DNA of 64,000 bases, taken from contig VXAZ01003272.1 of assembly GCA_013399875.1 (NCBI GenBank), positions 405,341 to 469,340 of the forward strand. Reading direction: 5' to 3'. The notes below the pieces were generated by a model, which saw nothing but the letters and a program-made list of their open reading frames with translations, was not told the DNA's origin and did not search any database. Source of the DNA: Gymnorhina tibicen. Taxonomy: Eukaryota; Chordata; Aves; Passeriformes; Artamidae. The number at the start of each line of letters is the position of its first letter. The first letter of the stretch is position 1. Both the position numbers and the translations under genes were made by a program. Below, piece by piece: positions 1-11,149 of this stretch.

Positions 1-235
1 GGCCCGGGCCGGGAGCGCCCGTGCCCGGCCCGCGGGGAGCGGCCCCGAGCCCGTGAGCCGTGGGGCCGCTCCCGGGAGCGGGTGGGCGGCGGCGGGCGCT
101 CCCGGCGCGGGGTGCGGAAGCGGAGTTCGTTCCGGGCACCGCGTGGTGCTGCCCACGCACGGACGCGGGTGTCCCGCGGGTGGCGGGCAGCGGAGGGCTG
201 GGTCTTCTGGAAGTTCGGGCAGCGGGCGCCTCTGA
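1..235. promoter_or_regulatory. CpG island at left edge, probable promoter/first non-coding exon
   Basis: The first 235 bases are very GC-rich and dense in CpG, unlike the next kilobases, where CpG is scarce. This is the signature of an unmethylated vertebrate promoter. It lies upstream of CLUH in the sense orientation, so it may contain the CLUH first (non-coding) exon. It could equally belong to a gene to the left of the window. No splice donor can be chosen with confidence, and the open frames here have no recognisable protein. Confidence 0.55.
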
Positions 236-3200
236 CATGTTAGAAAATACTCAGAAGCAAGAGCTTTCCTGGAAAGGGCAGAGGCTTGTTCGACATCTCA
301 GCTGGAAATTGCAGGTTTTAACTAGTTATTTGCTGCTGTTCTTGCTCTGTGTCGGAGCCTGAGTGGCTCAGGCCGGGGACAAGGTGCAGCTCCGTGTCCT
401 GACTGTTCTCAGTGCCAGCTCCCGGGCTGGCACCGACCCTGAGATGCTTCCACCTGCCCTGGATTTGCTCAGTTTGGTGCTTTGTATTTTCAAGAACTTG
501 GAAGCCTGAGCACCCGTCTCAGCCTCAGCTCTTTTCTCTGATCTCTAAAGTACAAGCAGAAGGAGTAGAAGCAGCGTGGCTTGTGGCTGGCCTTCGTCCT
601 GAGGCACGTGAATCCCCTGACTGACCCACATGTCGCTTCCATCCCCCCCGATTTTATGGTGTCGAGGTGGATTTTTGAAGTTTGTCACCTAAAGCAAAGT
701 TCACTGGCATTTGGTAGTGGAGCAGGTTGGATGCATTTCAAGAGTGGGAAGCTGGGTGCTGGTAGCCCCCCCCCCTCCACCCACGTGCTGGATTTTGAAG
801 CAAGCATCACGCCTGCAGTGCCAGCAACTGGGTTAAAAAGTTATGCAGTGTAATCCCTGCCTCTCCGGCCACGATTGATTGCTGAGGGAGGATGGAAGGT
901 GGAAAAATCCTTCGTGTGTTTCGGCACTGCACGATTGCTCACGTGGGATCTGGGGAGGAGCAGAGGAAGGTCTCATCCGGGAGCTGGGTGCTGTTCTGCC
1001 AGAGCGGGGTCAGCCTGGCCACCTTGGCATCAGCCTGATGAGCTCTGGTTCCCAGGCCAGGGGCAGTCGGGCCCCGCTCTGGTGCTCCCACCGCTGTGTG
1101 TGGCCTGCAGAGCACCCGTGTAGGCACCGGCTGTGTCTGAAGGCAGCTGTCAGTACCTGGAGCTGTGGGCAGGCTGCAAGCGAGCTCCTCGCTGCGGAAA
1201 ACCCGCCCCTGAGCTGTGCCAGGCACCCAGGCTTGGGTGCCGGGCTCTGTGCCAGGTGAGAGGGCTGATGGCTGCTGCTCTCTACCCCCAGCCTAGAAAC
1301 TGTTGAGACTACTCTGTCCTGAGTGCAGAAACACAAAAGCATGGGCAGTTGGGGTTCCTATAAAGACTTCTGCTGGGTGCAGTTTTGGGTTAAGTTACCT
1401 TTCCTGTCAGCTAGTGTGAGATCTGAGACAGCCATTGTGTGCAGCATTTCTTGGATTATTTTTATTCCTGCAGTCTTCACGGCCTTGGAATAAGTTTCTC
1501 ACGTACAAGTTTAGCAGTGCTTCTAGCTACCACAAAATGCCTTTCAACCTTGCCTTGCCCAGATCTGCTTTTTCCTAGCTCAGTCCCTCTGTCCCTGAGC
1601 TCCCCAGCCACCCCTGCTTTCAGCCACATCTTCTGTTAGAGCAGCGGAGAATGCAGGTGTTAATGGAAAACTGCTGTGGAGGCAAGTGTAGCTGTGCATT
1701 AGCGACAAGGTCGGAAGGCTGATTCTTAATCTGGGAATCTGCTATCGCTGTCTGTTGCCCGACCTTGGAGGTTCACCGTGTTTTGGAAAGGGCTGAGCTG
1801 CTGGCAGTCGGGGTTTTTAATATGCAGCTCTAACAGGCTTGGGGGGGACAGTCGGAGGAAAGTTGTGCAAGAGAAATCTGATCGCTGCCACAAGGTTAAG
1901 AAGAGGAAAGGAGTGTGATAACACAGCACCTGTACGGCAAGATGAGGGATGGGAACCCGAGGGGATCACGTTAGGGACGGTTCTGTCAGTGGGATGAGAG
2001 CTGAGCTCCCACTGGAAGCTCTCTGCTCTGCCTGAGCAGCCTTGCTCCTGGATTTCCCAGCTGAAAAGTGGAAGTAAGTAGGTCAGGAACATGCACTGAG
2101 ATAAATCCACCTGCAGACTCAGAACTGCCTCGTGCACAGTAAAACCAGCACCATGTTGCAGAGTCCTGTGTTTACCTTCATTGTCTGTACATGACTAAAC
2201 TTGGCAGCACACCCCTCTCCTGGCGTAGCTTCCCAGCACTTGCTTTACTTTTCCTGAATTGAGCTCCATTGGTTGTGCTGGAAAGTTGTTATTTCTAGAA
2301 GCTTTACAGGTCTGAAGTTCATGCATTTTTTTATTTGCGTTTGAGAAGCAATGCCAGTCCTTGGGGCAGTGCTTGGACAGTGTGTGCCAAAGATAAAAAC
2401 CTACGCGTGGTTCCTCCTGTGGTGGCAGTGGCTGTCACTTTTGGCAGTAAGGTCAGGTTTTTGCCATAGTGGCAAGGCTATCTCGGAATTAGCTTTTGGT
2501 TCTCACCTCCTGCAAGTGCATGGTTGATGCAGCGGAGCTCACACGTGCCCCTTTGCCAGTGGAGTTTCTGTTGCATCTGCCTTTCTAAGGTTATTGAGTC
2601 TGGGACGGGCAGTTATCTGCTATTTTCCTGACAGGTTGGTGTAAAGGCACTTGCACAGAGGACAAACCTTTCCTCTTAGGTTGGGGAAACAGATGTATGC
2701 TTGCAGAAGTGCATGTTCTTTCCTTCAGCTGAAGAAATAACTGCTGTGGTGCTCAGCAGCCACTTGACCAGTTTAAAGGGAAAAATCCCATGAAATGGAC
2801 CACTGAAATGAGGTTTTCTGTAAGTGATATTGCAGTCATGGCTTATTTTTCTAAAAAAGCATTTCCTTAGTTTGTCTTTCACTTTAAAGAGAAAATCTCT
2901 GCTGCAAGCTGTTGAAGAGGCTGCAGGCTCAGAGAAGTTGTATGTAGTTGTGTCCAGTGATGTAAAACTGCAGGATTGGGAATCTTGCCTGGAGCTGCAG
3001 CAGGTCCGATTAGCCTGACAGCAGCCCTGCTTCCCAGGCTCCCCACTAGCCATCCTCCTGCCCTTGGGGTTGGATGAGACTGGGAATGGTGACGTGGGTC
3101 CTGGCTGTTCGCAAGCTGTGCTGTGCCGAGTGTCCTGCATGCTCTGTCTTTGCTGGTGCCGTCCCTGGAGCCTGCGAAGTCTCCACAGCCCGGAGCTCGG

Positions 3201-6200
3201 CCGCAGGTTGGGCTGGGGCTGAGGCGGGCTGTGCTGCCAGCTCGGCGTAGGGCGCTGTGCGAGGTAGGGTGGGATCGCTCCATGTCCCTGGCAGAGGGGT
3301 TCCTATGGGACAGGCAGGTTTCCCAGGCTGCTGCTCGCAGCACACTCCTGCAGGAGCAGCCACCCAGCCCTGTCCCCAGAGCTGTGTGTGGCCCGAGTGG
3401 CGTGGGGCAGCCGTGGGCGGCCGGCACGGGGTGGCCGGGGGGCGGCTGCGGGCCAGTCGGCACAGCTGGCAACAGGAAGGCAGCCAGAGCTGCTGAGGAC
3501 ATCACAGCTGTCAGATCTCCCCTGCAAACCCTCCACAGAGACCAACAGGTTAGTTCCCTGCTCTTGCTGAAAACTTTCTCAAACTAAGCTTTCTAGCTTT
3601 CTGAAACTAAGGTATGTGCAAGAGTAAGGCACAGAGACTTGGAGAATTATCGGCTGGTTCTTGGTTTCTATCTGAAATACGATTCCTTCCTTCGGCTCTC
3701 TTGAAATTTGAGAAACGTGCTTCTCCTGACACCGTAAATGTTTCTGTTGGTGCTGATCTTTGCACTTTGCGTTAGTCCTACTCCTTGCGCCTGATTCCTG
3801 TGATGTTCGAATTGCATGTTATTGTAGCAGGGTCACCCAGACAGCCAGTTTCAAGGCTAGGTTCCTGAAAAGTTTTGGCCAGATAGAAAGTTTACAGATG
3901 GATTTAAATGTAGTTCCCAGATGTGGAGAGTGCAGGGTGGGTAACTTGGGGTGCCAGATGCAAAGCACAAGGCATTTCAGCACCTGTAAGTGCCTGAGCC
4001 AGCAGCTGTGGGACCCTGTGGATGTCCTGGGACTTGGCCCTGCCAAGAGCACCGCAGGCTGCAGCCTCACCATGCTGTGCTCTCTCTGTGAGCCGGTCCC
4101 AGTGGTGTTAAGCTGCTGAGAAATAAATGCAGAGCTTATACCTCTGCCCACAGATGTCTTAGAACCAATTCCAGTTTAATGACGGCAGTAAAGGAGCTCT
4201 AATGTTTCACTGTGAGCCCTTATTAAAAGAAGTCCTTGTTGTACCTCAAGTGCTGGAAGTTCCTGGGAAGCTGTGGTTTCCGCAGGGGAGGCAGAGGGAG
4301 GCACCTCCACAAGTCTCCCACCTCCCCTGATGGGATGTCCTGCAGAAATGTTTTCATTAGGGCCATCTCTGGAGCTAATGCCTATTCATTTAGTCAATTT
4401 ATTTGGATTCATTATACTACTTATTTTGTTTCATTTATTATTCAGCTAAAATTAAATTTGCATTTGCTGTACTGACACCAGCCCTCACAGGTTAGAGCTA
4501 ACACATACACAGTGCTGTGAGCTTGCTTCGACTGGTGCCAAAGAAGTGCAGCTCAGCTTCGTGAGACCTGACCAGCTACTTCTAGAAGATTGCTCCTCTT
4601 CCCAGAGGCCTCTTGGTGAGGAGGAAGAGTTGCAGCTGTCAGTGCATCTGAACTCCTTCAAAAATCACAAGAAAAACATGATGCTCATGTGATCTGAATG
4701 TTGGTGCTGGCTCATGGGACCGAGGGGTATCCAGTCATGGGGCTCCAGGGCTCCAAGGCCTGTCCTGTGCCGGAGGAGTGACTGTGGTGGTCCTGAGGGT
4801 TCCTTGCTTACTGGGACAGGAGCTCAAATGAGTTGGAGTGGGAGAGACTTCTCCTCTGATTGCTTTTCCCTTTAAAAGGACAGCAGAAGCTAGCCAGGGT
4901 TTCTGTGGAGAGCTGTTGGTCTGTTTTTCAGTTTCTCCTGGAAGGTGGCTGGCTGACACGGATGCTCCAGGGGCTGCTCCTGGGCCTTCCCAGGGCTGCT
5001 GTTGGAGAGGGGGTTGTCCTGTCTCAGCGTGTGTTGTGTTGGCCTTGAGCAGGGACCACGTGAGCTGTGCGGTCCTGACTTTGTTGTAGTTGTGATGTTT
5101 TTGTGCTAGGGATGTGGCATGTATTTTTCTTCTGCTTGGTGCAGAGTTGTGTCCCTTCCCGCCCATGAAGCTGTGCTGAGTGCTCATGAAAGCTTTCCCA
5201 GGCGGGTCCAAGGCTGGTCTGTTTAGGCTGCAGCTCTTACACATCACATCACGTTTGAAAGATCTGGCTCAGATCTTCGTGTGTGTCCCACGAAACAGGA
5301 CCACCAAAGGGCCCCACGTGGCTGAGAGTGGAGCAGCATGTGTGCCAGCACAGGATGCACACAGGTGTGCGGAGTGCTCTGAGGCCTGGGTGATGCTGTT
5401 GGTGGAGGGTGAGGAGCCGGCGGCTGTGGCACGGCCTCGCTGGAGGCGAGCAGTGCCCTGCTTGGCCGCAGCCTCCCCAGGCCACCTGGTGCTTGGAGAA
5501 AGCTCCAGTTCCATAATAAAACTGCTTCGGTCGCCGTGATTTTCTTAAAGTAGCATGGAGAGAGGAGAGGTGTTAGGGGATTGTGTGTGTGGTTTTGTGG
5601 TTTGTTTGTGTTTGATGTGGCAGAGCGGCGTGAGAGGAGAGAAAATTCGTCTAGAAACTGCTTTACTGCTGGTTCACTGCCCGAGTGCTTTGTGCTCGCC
5701 TGCTTAGTATGGATGGCTGTGCCGGGCCCGGGCATGCCATAGTAACTGCCCTCGCCTTGTAATTCAATGCATCTCACTTGCTCAGGTTTGGCACAGCACT
5801 CGTCCCAGGCTGCGCTGGTGTGGCACTCGAGATCGGGCTATTTATAACCAGCCCGGCCCCGGCCGGCATCCCCCTGTGAGCGCCTGGGAACCTGTCAGAG
5901 CCCGGCCGTGCTGTGGCGCAGCGGGAGAGGACGGGAGAGCTGCAGCTGCGGGAGCTGCTCCGGGCCTGGAGGGCGTCGTGGCAGCTGGGGACAGGGGCGA
6001 AGGCGTGCGGCGGATGAAGGTCTCCAGGCAGCACTTTGGGGGAACTGCTGCAAGCCCAGCATCTGGTTCTGGTGAGCACACGGGACGTGGGATCCTGCGC
6101 GGAGGCAGCTGCCGGTCCTCCTGTGTCCCGTCGCCCTGGGACCAAGTAGGCATTCTCTTTGGAGAAGGCATCTGACTGTGAGAAGACAGCAGAGGGCACG

Positions 6201-6289
6201 GGCTGCGTGTGGGAGTGTGCCTTGTGGGGACTTCAGTGTATGTGTGAAACACAGCTGACTGCTCTGATCCGGTGCTGCATGAGCCAGGC
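236..6289. other. Non-coding 5' flank or first intron of CLUH
   Basis: No exon can be supported here. The short open frames on both strands lack recognisable protein signatures and supported splice structure. The sequence is mixed-composition and intron-like, with a GT-rich run near 5580-5615. If the CpG island at the left edge is the CLUH promoter, this is intron; otherwise it is intergenic. Confidence 0.5.
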
Positions 6290-7175
6290 ATGGGAAACAG
6301 CCTTTTTGCAAACTGCTGCAGGCAAGTCACCGATCTCCTCTTCCAGCCACGCAGCTCTGGCTCACCCGACGAGAGGTCGCCCCTCTTGCCCAAGTCTCCC
6401 ACAAGCTGCGCTGTCTTCTCGGAGATGCCAGAAGCTGCCCAGTGTGCTGGGCTGTATCCAGACGTCATCCCCAGTGAGGTGGTGACCAGCAACCTGCAGA
6501 AGGGCACTGAATACATCCAAGACCTATCTGAGATCAAGGACAAAGAAGGAATGGTGATAGTTTGTGAGAAGAGCAGTTTGAGACCTGGCGTTGGCACGGT
6601 TGGCCTGCTCCAGCGGACAGAGGCATCCCATGCAGTGACTGTCCTTCCAGCCGACCTTGGGGACAGGCCGGCAGGGCTGGTTGATCATGCTCAGTCACTT
6701 GAGGCCTGCCAGAGCTGTGTGAAACTTGAGGACACCGGCTTAGCCCACAGATTCTGCCGCCGGGAGGAGCACGTGGCAGCAGCTGACGGCGATGCGGGCC
6801 CTGGAGCACATTCCGCCGGCCAGGGCCATGGTGAGGGGCGAGTGGCCGTGCGCTTGGGCACAGCCCTAGTGGCTCCGGACAGCGTGCCGGACTGCAGAGG
6901 TCCTGCTCCCTCCCCAGGGAGCCCTGGGACACCGTCCTCTGCTCTGCCAGTGAGCGTGGGGAAAACCCTGCCGGCTCAAAGTGCAGTTGTGCTGCCTGTC
7001 CCCCCTGGTGAGGTGTCACCCAAGGCTCGGGACACAAGTGCTGGTTTTGTGACAGAGCCTACTGCCTGCCCCAGCAGGAGGTCGAGCTGTGATCCTGATT
7101 CCCAGGCACAGGTTCTGCCCTCAAAGCAGCAGCAGCAGAAGAAGAAGAGGAAGAAAAAGAAGCTCCTTCTCCCAG
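6290..7175 (+). CDS. Candidate long upstream coding exon (hypothetical; possibly alternative CLUH 5' exon)
   Basis: The frame is open from 6272 to the stop at 7307-7309, the longest ORF in the window. The ATG at 6290 has G at -3 and G at +4. The predicted start is MGNSLFANCC: a Gly2 and a Cys9-Cys10 pair as in lipid-anchored proteins, although Phe6 is not the small residue N-myristoylation prefers. The protein becomes Pro/Ser-rich and ends in a Gln4 run followed by a Lys/Arg-rich tract (7126-7164). A splice donor (cag|gtgctc) after 7175 leaves one base. Joined to the CLUH exon at 10953, which needs two bases, it reads through in frame into CLUH. I do not recognise a homologue. It could also be a separate single-exon gene or a chance open frame in GC-rich DNA. 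Confidence 0.35.
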
Positions 7176-7619
7176 GTGCTCAGCTCAGTCCCAGGGGCTC
7201 TGTCCTGCTGCACGGAGCCAAAACACCGTATGCCCCTAACGGGGGTGGGTGGCTGCATGTGCCCGTGGGATGGGGCAGCATGAAGGAAAGGGGAGGGGAG
7301 CGGAGGTGACATCTTAACTTCACGGCAGAAGGAGAAGGAGGAAGGTGGTGAGGTATCCCACCTGGGTGTGTACCACAGACAGACCTGTCTGTGCCTTCTC
7401 CGTGTCAGCAAAGCAAACTTAAGGGTGTTTTGCTTATCTTTTTCTCAGTTCATAAGGCAAATCCCTCTTTTGTTTGTGACTGCAAACATGGTCCTTGTAA
7501 AGGATGGGAGCAGATCTGCCCGGCCTGGCTGTAAATAGGAAGCGTGGCTAAAGCAGGCCCTGTCACCTTGGCGTGTGAACTCCTTGTCCAGGCGCAGAGA
7601 TGAAACCTAATCCTCCGTC
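7176..7619. other. Non-coding stretch between candidate exon and CpG islet
   Basis: Nothing is recognisable beyond the tail of the long open frame, which stops at 7309 and would be intronic if the donor after 7175 is used. The rest is short chance open frames. Confidence 0.4.
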
Positions 7620-8110
7620 TGATCCTTTGTGCCAGGTGTGACCGCAGACGGGCGAGCACGGGTCGCTGCCCCGGTGCAGAGCCCGGCCGCCTCCCGCTCC
7701 GCTCCGCTGTGCGTGTGCGCCGGGATTGCTCGCGCGGTGCCCGGGGCAGCGATGAGAACATCGCGTTACGGCTCGGAGCGCGGCAGCCTCGGCCGCACCT
7801 GCGGGTACAAACTGCGGGTCGGTGCAGGAGGAGGGTCCTTGCTGGGACACGGGCGCATCCCTTGGAATGACAGGGGAGACCGGAGGTCACAGCCTTCGGT
7901 CGAGACCACAAACCCGCGTCTCGAGGCCGACGCGCTCCGGCAGGGATCTCGGTCTGCGGCAGTGAGCAGGGCGGTAAGCGGAAGGAGCGGCCGGGTTTGC
8001 CCCCGGAGCGGGTGGAACCGCTTCCCTGTGACTCAGACACCTTCCCTGAGCCATCTGGGGTGCAGCGCACGGCAGCGAGAGCCGGCAGCCAGGCACAGCT
8101 GCCGGCCCGT
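7620..8110 (+). promoter_or_regulatory. CpG-rich islet with splice donor, candidate CLUH promoter/5' UTR exon
   Basis: CpG dinucleotides are dense from about 7640 to 8090, well above the flanks. A strong donor (gcg|gtaagc) places an exon end at 7973, with CLUH's first recognisable coding exon about 3 kb downstream. An ATG at 7752 opens a frame that reaches the donor in phase 0. Spliced to 10953 it would stop after seven further codons, so this exon would act as 5' UTR with an upstream ORF and CLUH translation would start at 10976. This is inference from composition and splice signals only. Confidence 0.4.
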
Positions 8111-10299
8111 TTGGGGCTTCAAGTCAGAGCAAGGAACAGGAGAGAGGTCTCTGCAGGTGTCTCTAAGGTCTTCCTGTGCCTCCTCCTACCATCTGGAGTA
8201 GGCTGAAATCATGAGAAATCCACGAGTGCCCCATGATGTGCCTCCCTCTGTGCCAGCACTGCTGAGGCTGCGGAGGGTGGGAGGAACCGGTGACCCACTT
8301 TAAGGCAGGTGGGTGCAGCTCTGCTTCCCTCGAGGAGCACATGTGGTGAGTCAGCACCCAGCAGGCAGCACGGCCTCCAGGCCAGCTCACGCTTCCTTCA
8401 AACAGACCCATTCTGTGTGGAACCCCTCTGGAAAGCCTTGCCTGGCTCACATCCGAGGGTTAACCTGCTGCACAGCAGATCTTTCTCAGTCCAGACTTAG
8501 CTCTTGTTTCTAAACGTAAGACTCTGCTGGCTGGGGCTGGATGCACTGGCGTAAGGAGACATGAAGGTGTTGCCTCTACATGTCTCTTGTCACAAAGTGC
8601 AGAGCTATGCCGGCCCTGCCTTCACTCAGGTAAGGGAAGGAAGGATGAAAGGTGCGAACATCTTGTATTTCTGCAGACGAGGAACAGTCTTCTGATTTCT
8701 GAAACACTCAGTAGTTTGGGGATCTGACACCACTGAGCAGTGAAGAGCAGAAGCATGGTCCTGGCTGGTGACTTTCCCTTGCTGCGTTCAGGTTCTCCTG
8801 TCTCACTTGGCTTTGCTGCTGAAGGTGTTTGCTGTGCTCCAGACTGGCGTGTGCATGGGTTGCACTGCCAGCTTTCCTTTCAGCCAAATTCTGCCTCCTT
8901 TCTGGCTGCCACAGCAGGAACAGAAGTTGAGTGATCCTGTCCTGCTTGGGTGGGCAGGGGCTGGGCCAAGCCTGGCTCGGGCGCCTGGCAGGTCATCCTG
9001 TCTGCAGTACCGGTAGCCCCAGGTGTAGCATTTCCGTGGTGGCTTGTCTGCACTCCCTCCAGATCCCCACGTGTTCAGGCAGTCCAGGAGTATGGCTGTG
9101 CTGGCTGTAGGGTGTGACGAGGGGCTCTCCCCAGCCCTTTGGGCATGGTGTGGTTTTTCTGAAACCACATCTCTTGAGGCACTCTTGCATGGAGCTTTTC
9201 TTCCTCCTTTCTAGCATGACGGCAGCTTGCTGGAGCCAGAGCCAGGCCTCTTGTCTGACTCGCCCGTGGCTTCATCTGTCAAAGAAATGAGCAGCGAGTG
9301 CTGGGGACATATGCACAGTGACAGGAAACATGAGCGGCAGCTGCTGAGCTGCTGAAGGCAGCCGAGGCTGCATGAGGTAGCTCTGCCTACCTGCTGCCTT
9401 TTGGAGTGGGTGTGCTCTCGTTGCATTTTTTGCCCTTTCACCATGTCCTAAGTCAGCCCTGACAGTCGTCTCTGAGGGTTTGCTGTTGGCAGTTGTAGTC
9501 TGGAGCAGGGGCATGACCCTCCAGGGATGCTTTTGCAGGGCCTGTCGCTGCAGCCTCATGTGCTCCAGAGGTGTGCAGGCAGATACGGTGTTGCCATCCC
9601 TGTTCTGGGTTATGGTGAAGGCTGGATGACTTCCCTGGGGAAGAACTGGCTGTGACAGCTGTACGTCCTCAAGCCACAGTGCCAGTCGGTGAGGTGAGGG
9701 AGGCTGAGCTGCCATTTCCCCTGAAGTGGGGACTGGTGCCTTGCTGGGAGATGAGGACGAGGAGAGAGACCTGCCAGATGGAGCTGGCTGCAGGGCTGCA
9801 GCCTGGAGGAATTAACCTGGCTTGGAGCTGTCCCGAGCCTGTGCAGCCTTTCAGAAAGGCTGTTTCTGCTGCCTGGGAAAGCGCCCCACCTGCTCCATCT
9901 GTGCTGCCTGCAAGGGGGTGCCTGAGAGCACCGAGCTGGAACTGCTGCGTGTGACCTTGGGGGTCCAGCTGAGTGTGCGGCCCTGCTGGGCCAGCCCTGC
10001 TGGGCCAGCCCTGCTGGGAGCACGGCCTGAGGGACACGATGCCTGCTGTTCTCCAGCACCCACCGCCCCCGGTGTGGGGCACCAGCCGGGCAGGCTGGGG
10101 GCAAGGGGGACTCTGCCCCCTCCCAGAGTTGCTGTCAGCAGCTCTTTCCATTCTTCCAACTTCTCCTGGCTGCCCCTTAGTCCTCTTTAGTGTGGTCCCC
10201 AGCCTGGTTCAGAGAGTGTAGACTGCTTTAGGAGACTGGCAGCTTCCTAGATCTTATCAGGTCTCTGACACTATCCACCTTATTGGAAAAGAAAACAAA
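8111..10299. other. Probable CLUH 5' intron/flank, no gene seen
   Basis: No coding exon is supportable. Apart from a small tandem repeat at 9981-10019 I see only short chance open frames on both strands. Confidence 0.45.
9981..10019. repeat. Short tandem repeat, 14-base unit, about 2.8 copies
   Basis: The unit ccctgctgggccag occurs at 9981-9994 and 9995-10008 and again as a partial copy at 10009-10019. The copies are identical over the shared part. Confidence 0.85.
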
Positions 10300-10560
10300 C
10301 CATTGCGGCGCGGTGAGGTAGGCGCAGAGAGCTCCCCGGCCCTGTGACGCATCTGTCTAAACGAGCACTTAAAATGTCGTCACCATTTTCTTGAATAAAA
10401 TTGCTCAGGCGAAGCCTCGCCCCGGCACCATGGGATCTCTGCGAAGTATTTGGAAATGCGGAGGGTGGCCAGATGCGGGCAGGGGCGTGGGAGCTGTTTG
10501 TGTGCCTGTGGAGTAACCGGGCTCCCACGTGACGCAGCGGTGCCGGCAGCTGCTCGCCTC
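10300..10560. promoter_or_regulatory. CpG-containing block with E-box and CRE-like motifs upstream of CLUH coding exon
   Basis: A locally CpG-enriched block 400-650 bases before the first CLUH coding exon contains CACGTG (10526-10531) fused to GACGCA, and a second TGACGCA at 10345-10351. E-box and CRE-like half-sites are common in promoters of metabolic genes. Function is inferred from motif matches only. Confidence 0.25.
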
Positions 10561-10952
10561 CTCTCCCTCGCTGCTCCTTAACGTGTTGGTGCAGAGGTTA
10601 CAGCTGCCTCCAGGCCGCAAAGCACCACACACCCCTTTCTTCTTTAATTAAGAGGCTTTTTAAGGCAGCTCAGTGTGGTGTGTGCTGACCCATCCTTCCT
10701 GCTCTCCTTCCCTCCCCTCTCTGAACATGGTTTGTGGAAGATGCAAACACCGCAGGCGAGCGAGAGCACCTTAATAATGCTGTGAGGAAAGGAGGGGAAG
10801 GGCCTGGCACACCTCTGTCTAGTAAACAGCAAGTGCAGAATAAAACCCTTCCTGCCTTTTAGCCCCTGATTGGCTCGGGCTGGCCAGTGTCCGAGCCAGT
10901 CTCTGCAGCCCCTCGGAGAGGACCCTGTCTAAACCCCTCTCTTCTTGCCCAG

Positions 10953-11149
10953 AGCACCCGTCTGGCGTGGCACTGATGAATGGCAGCGGCCCGCATGACA
11001 GCCTCAAGGGCGAGAAGGATGCCAGGCAGAATGGCCATGAGGAGGCTGACCCGGGAGAAGATGGGAACGACCAGGAGGTCATCGTCATACAGGATACAGG
11101 ATTTACTGTCAAGATCTGTGCACCAGGGATAGAGCCCTTTTCCCTGCAG
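10953..11149 (+). CDS. CLUH: CLUH coding exon 1 (5' part may be UTR)
   Basis: The acceptor ends at 10952 and the donor gtacct starts at 11150 (phase 0). From the ATG at 10976 it encodes residues 1-58: an acidic, Gly/Asp/Glu-rich start, then [11 protein letters not shown], the conserved first strand of the ubiquitin-like CLU_N domain. The human protein starts with MLLNG, and the bird frame reads VALMNG at the aligned place, so the ATG sits two codons downstream of the human start. The bases 10953-10975 stay open in frame. Confidence 0.88.

Noticed and set aside
2879..3505. Minus-strand open frame of 208 codons
   Set aside because: GC-rich chance frame; no conserved motif, no splice-site support, and other frames in the same place are also open.
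5842..6597. Minus-strand open frame of 251 codons
   Set aside because: It overlaps the 5' part of the long plus-strand frame antisense, has low-complexity Ser/Pro composition and no recognisable domain; more likely a shadow.
7126..7164. CAG/AAG repeat as a trinucleotide expansion locus
   Set aside because: Only about four CAG followed by mixed AAG/AGG codons; too short and interrupted to suggest an expansion.
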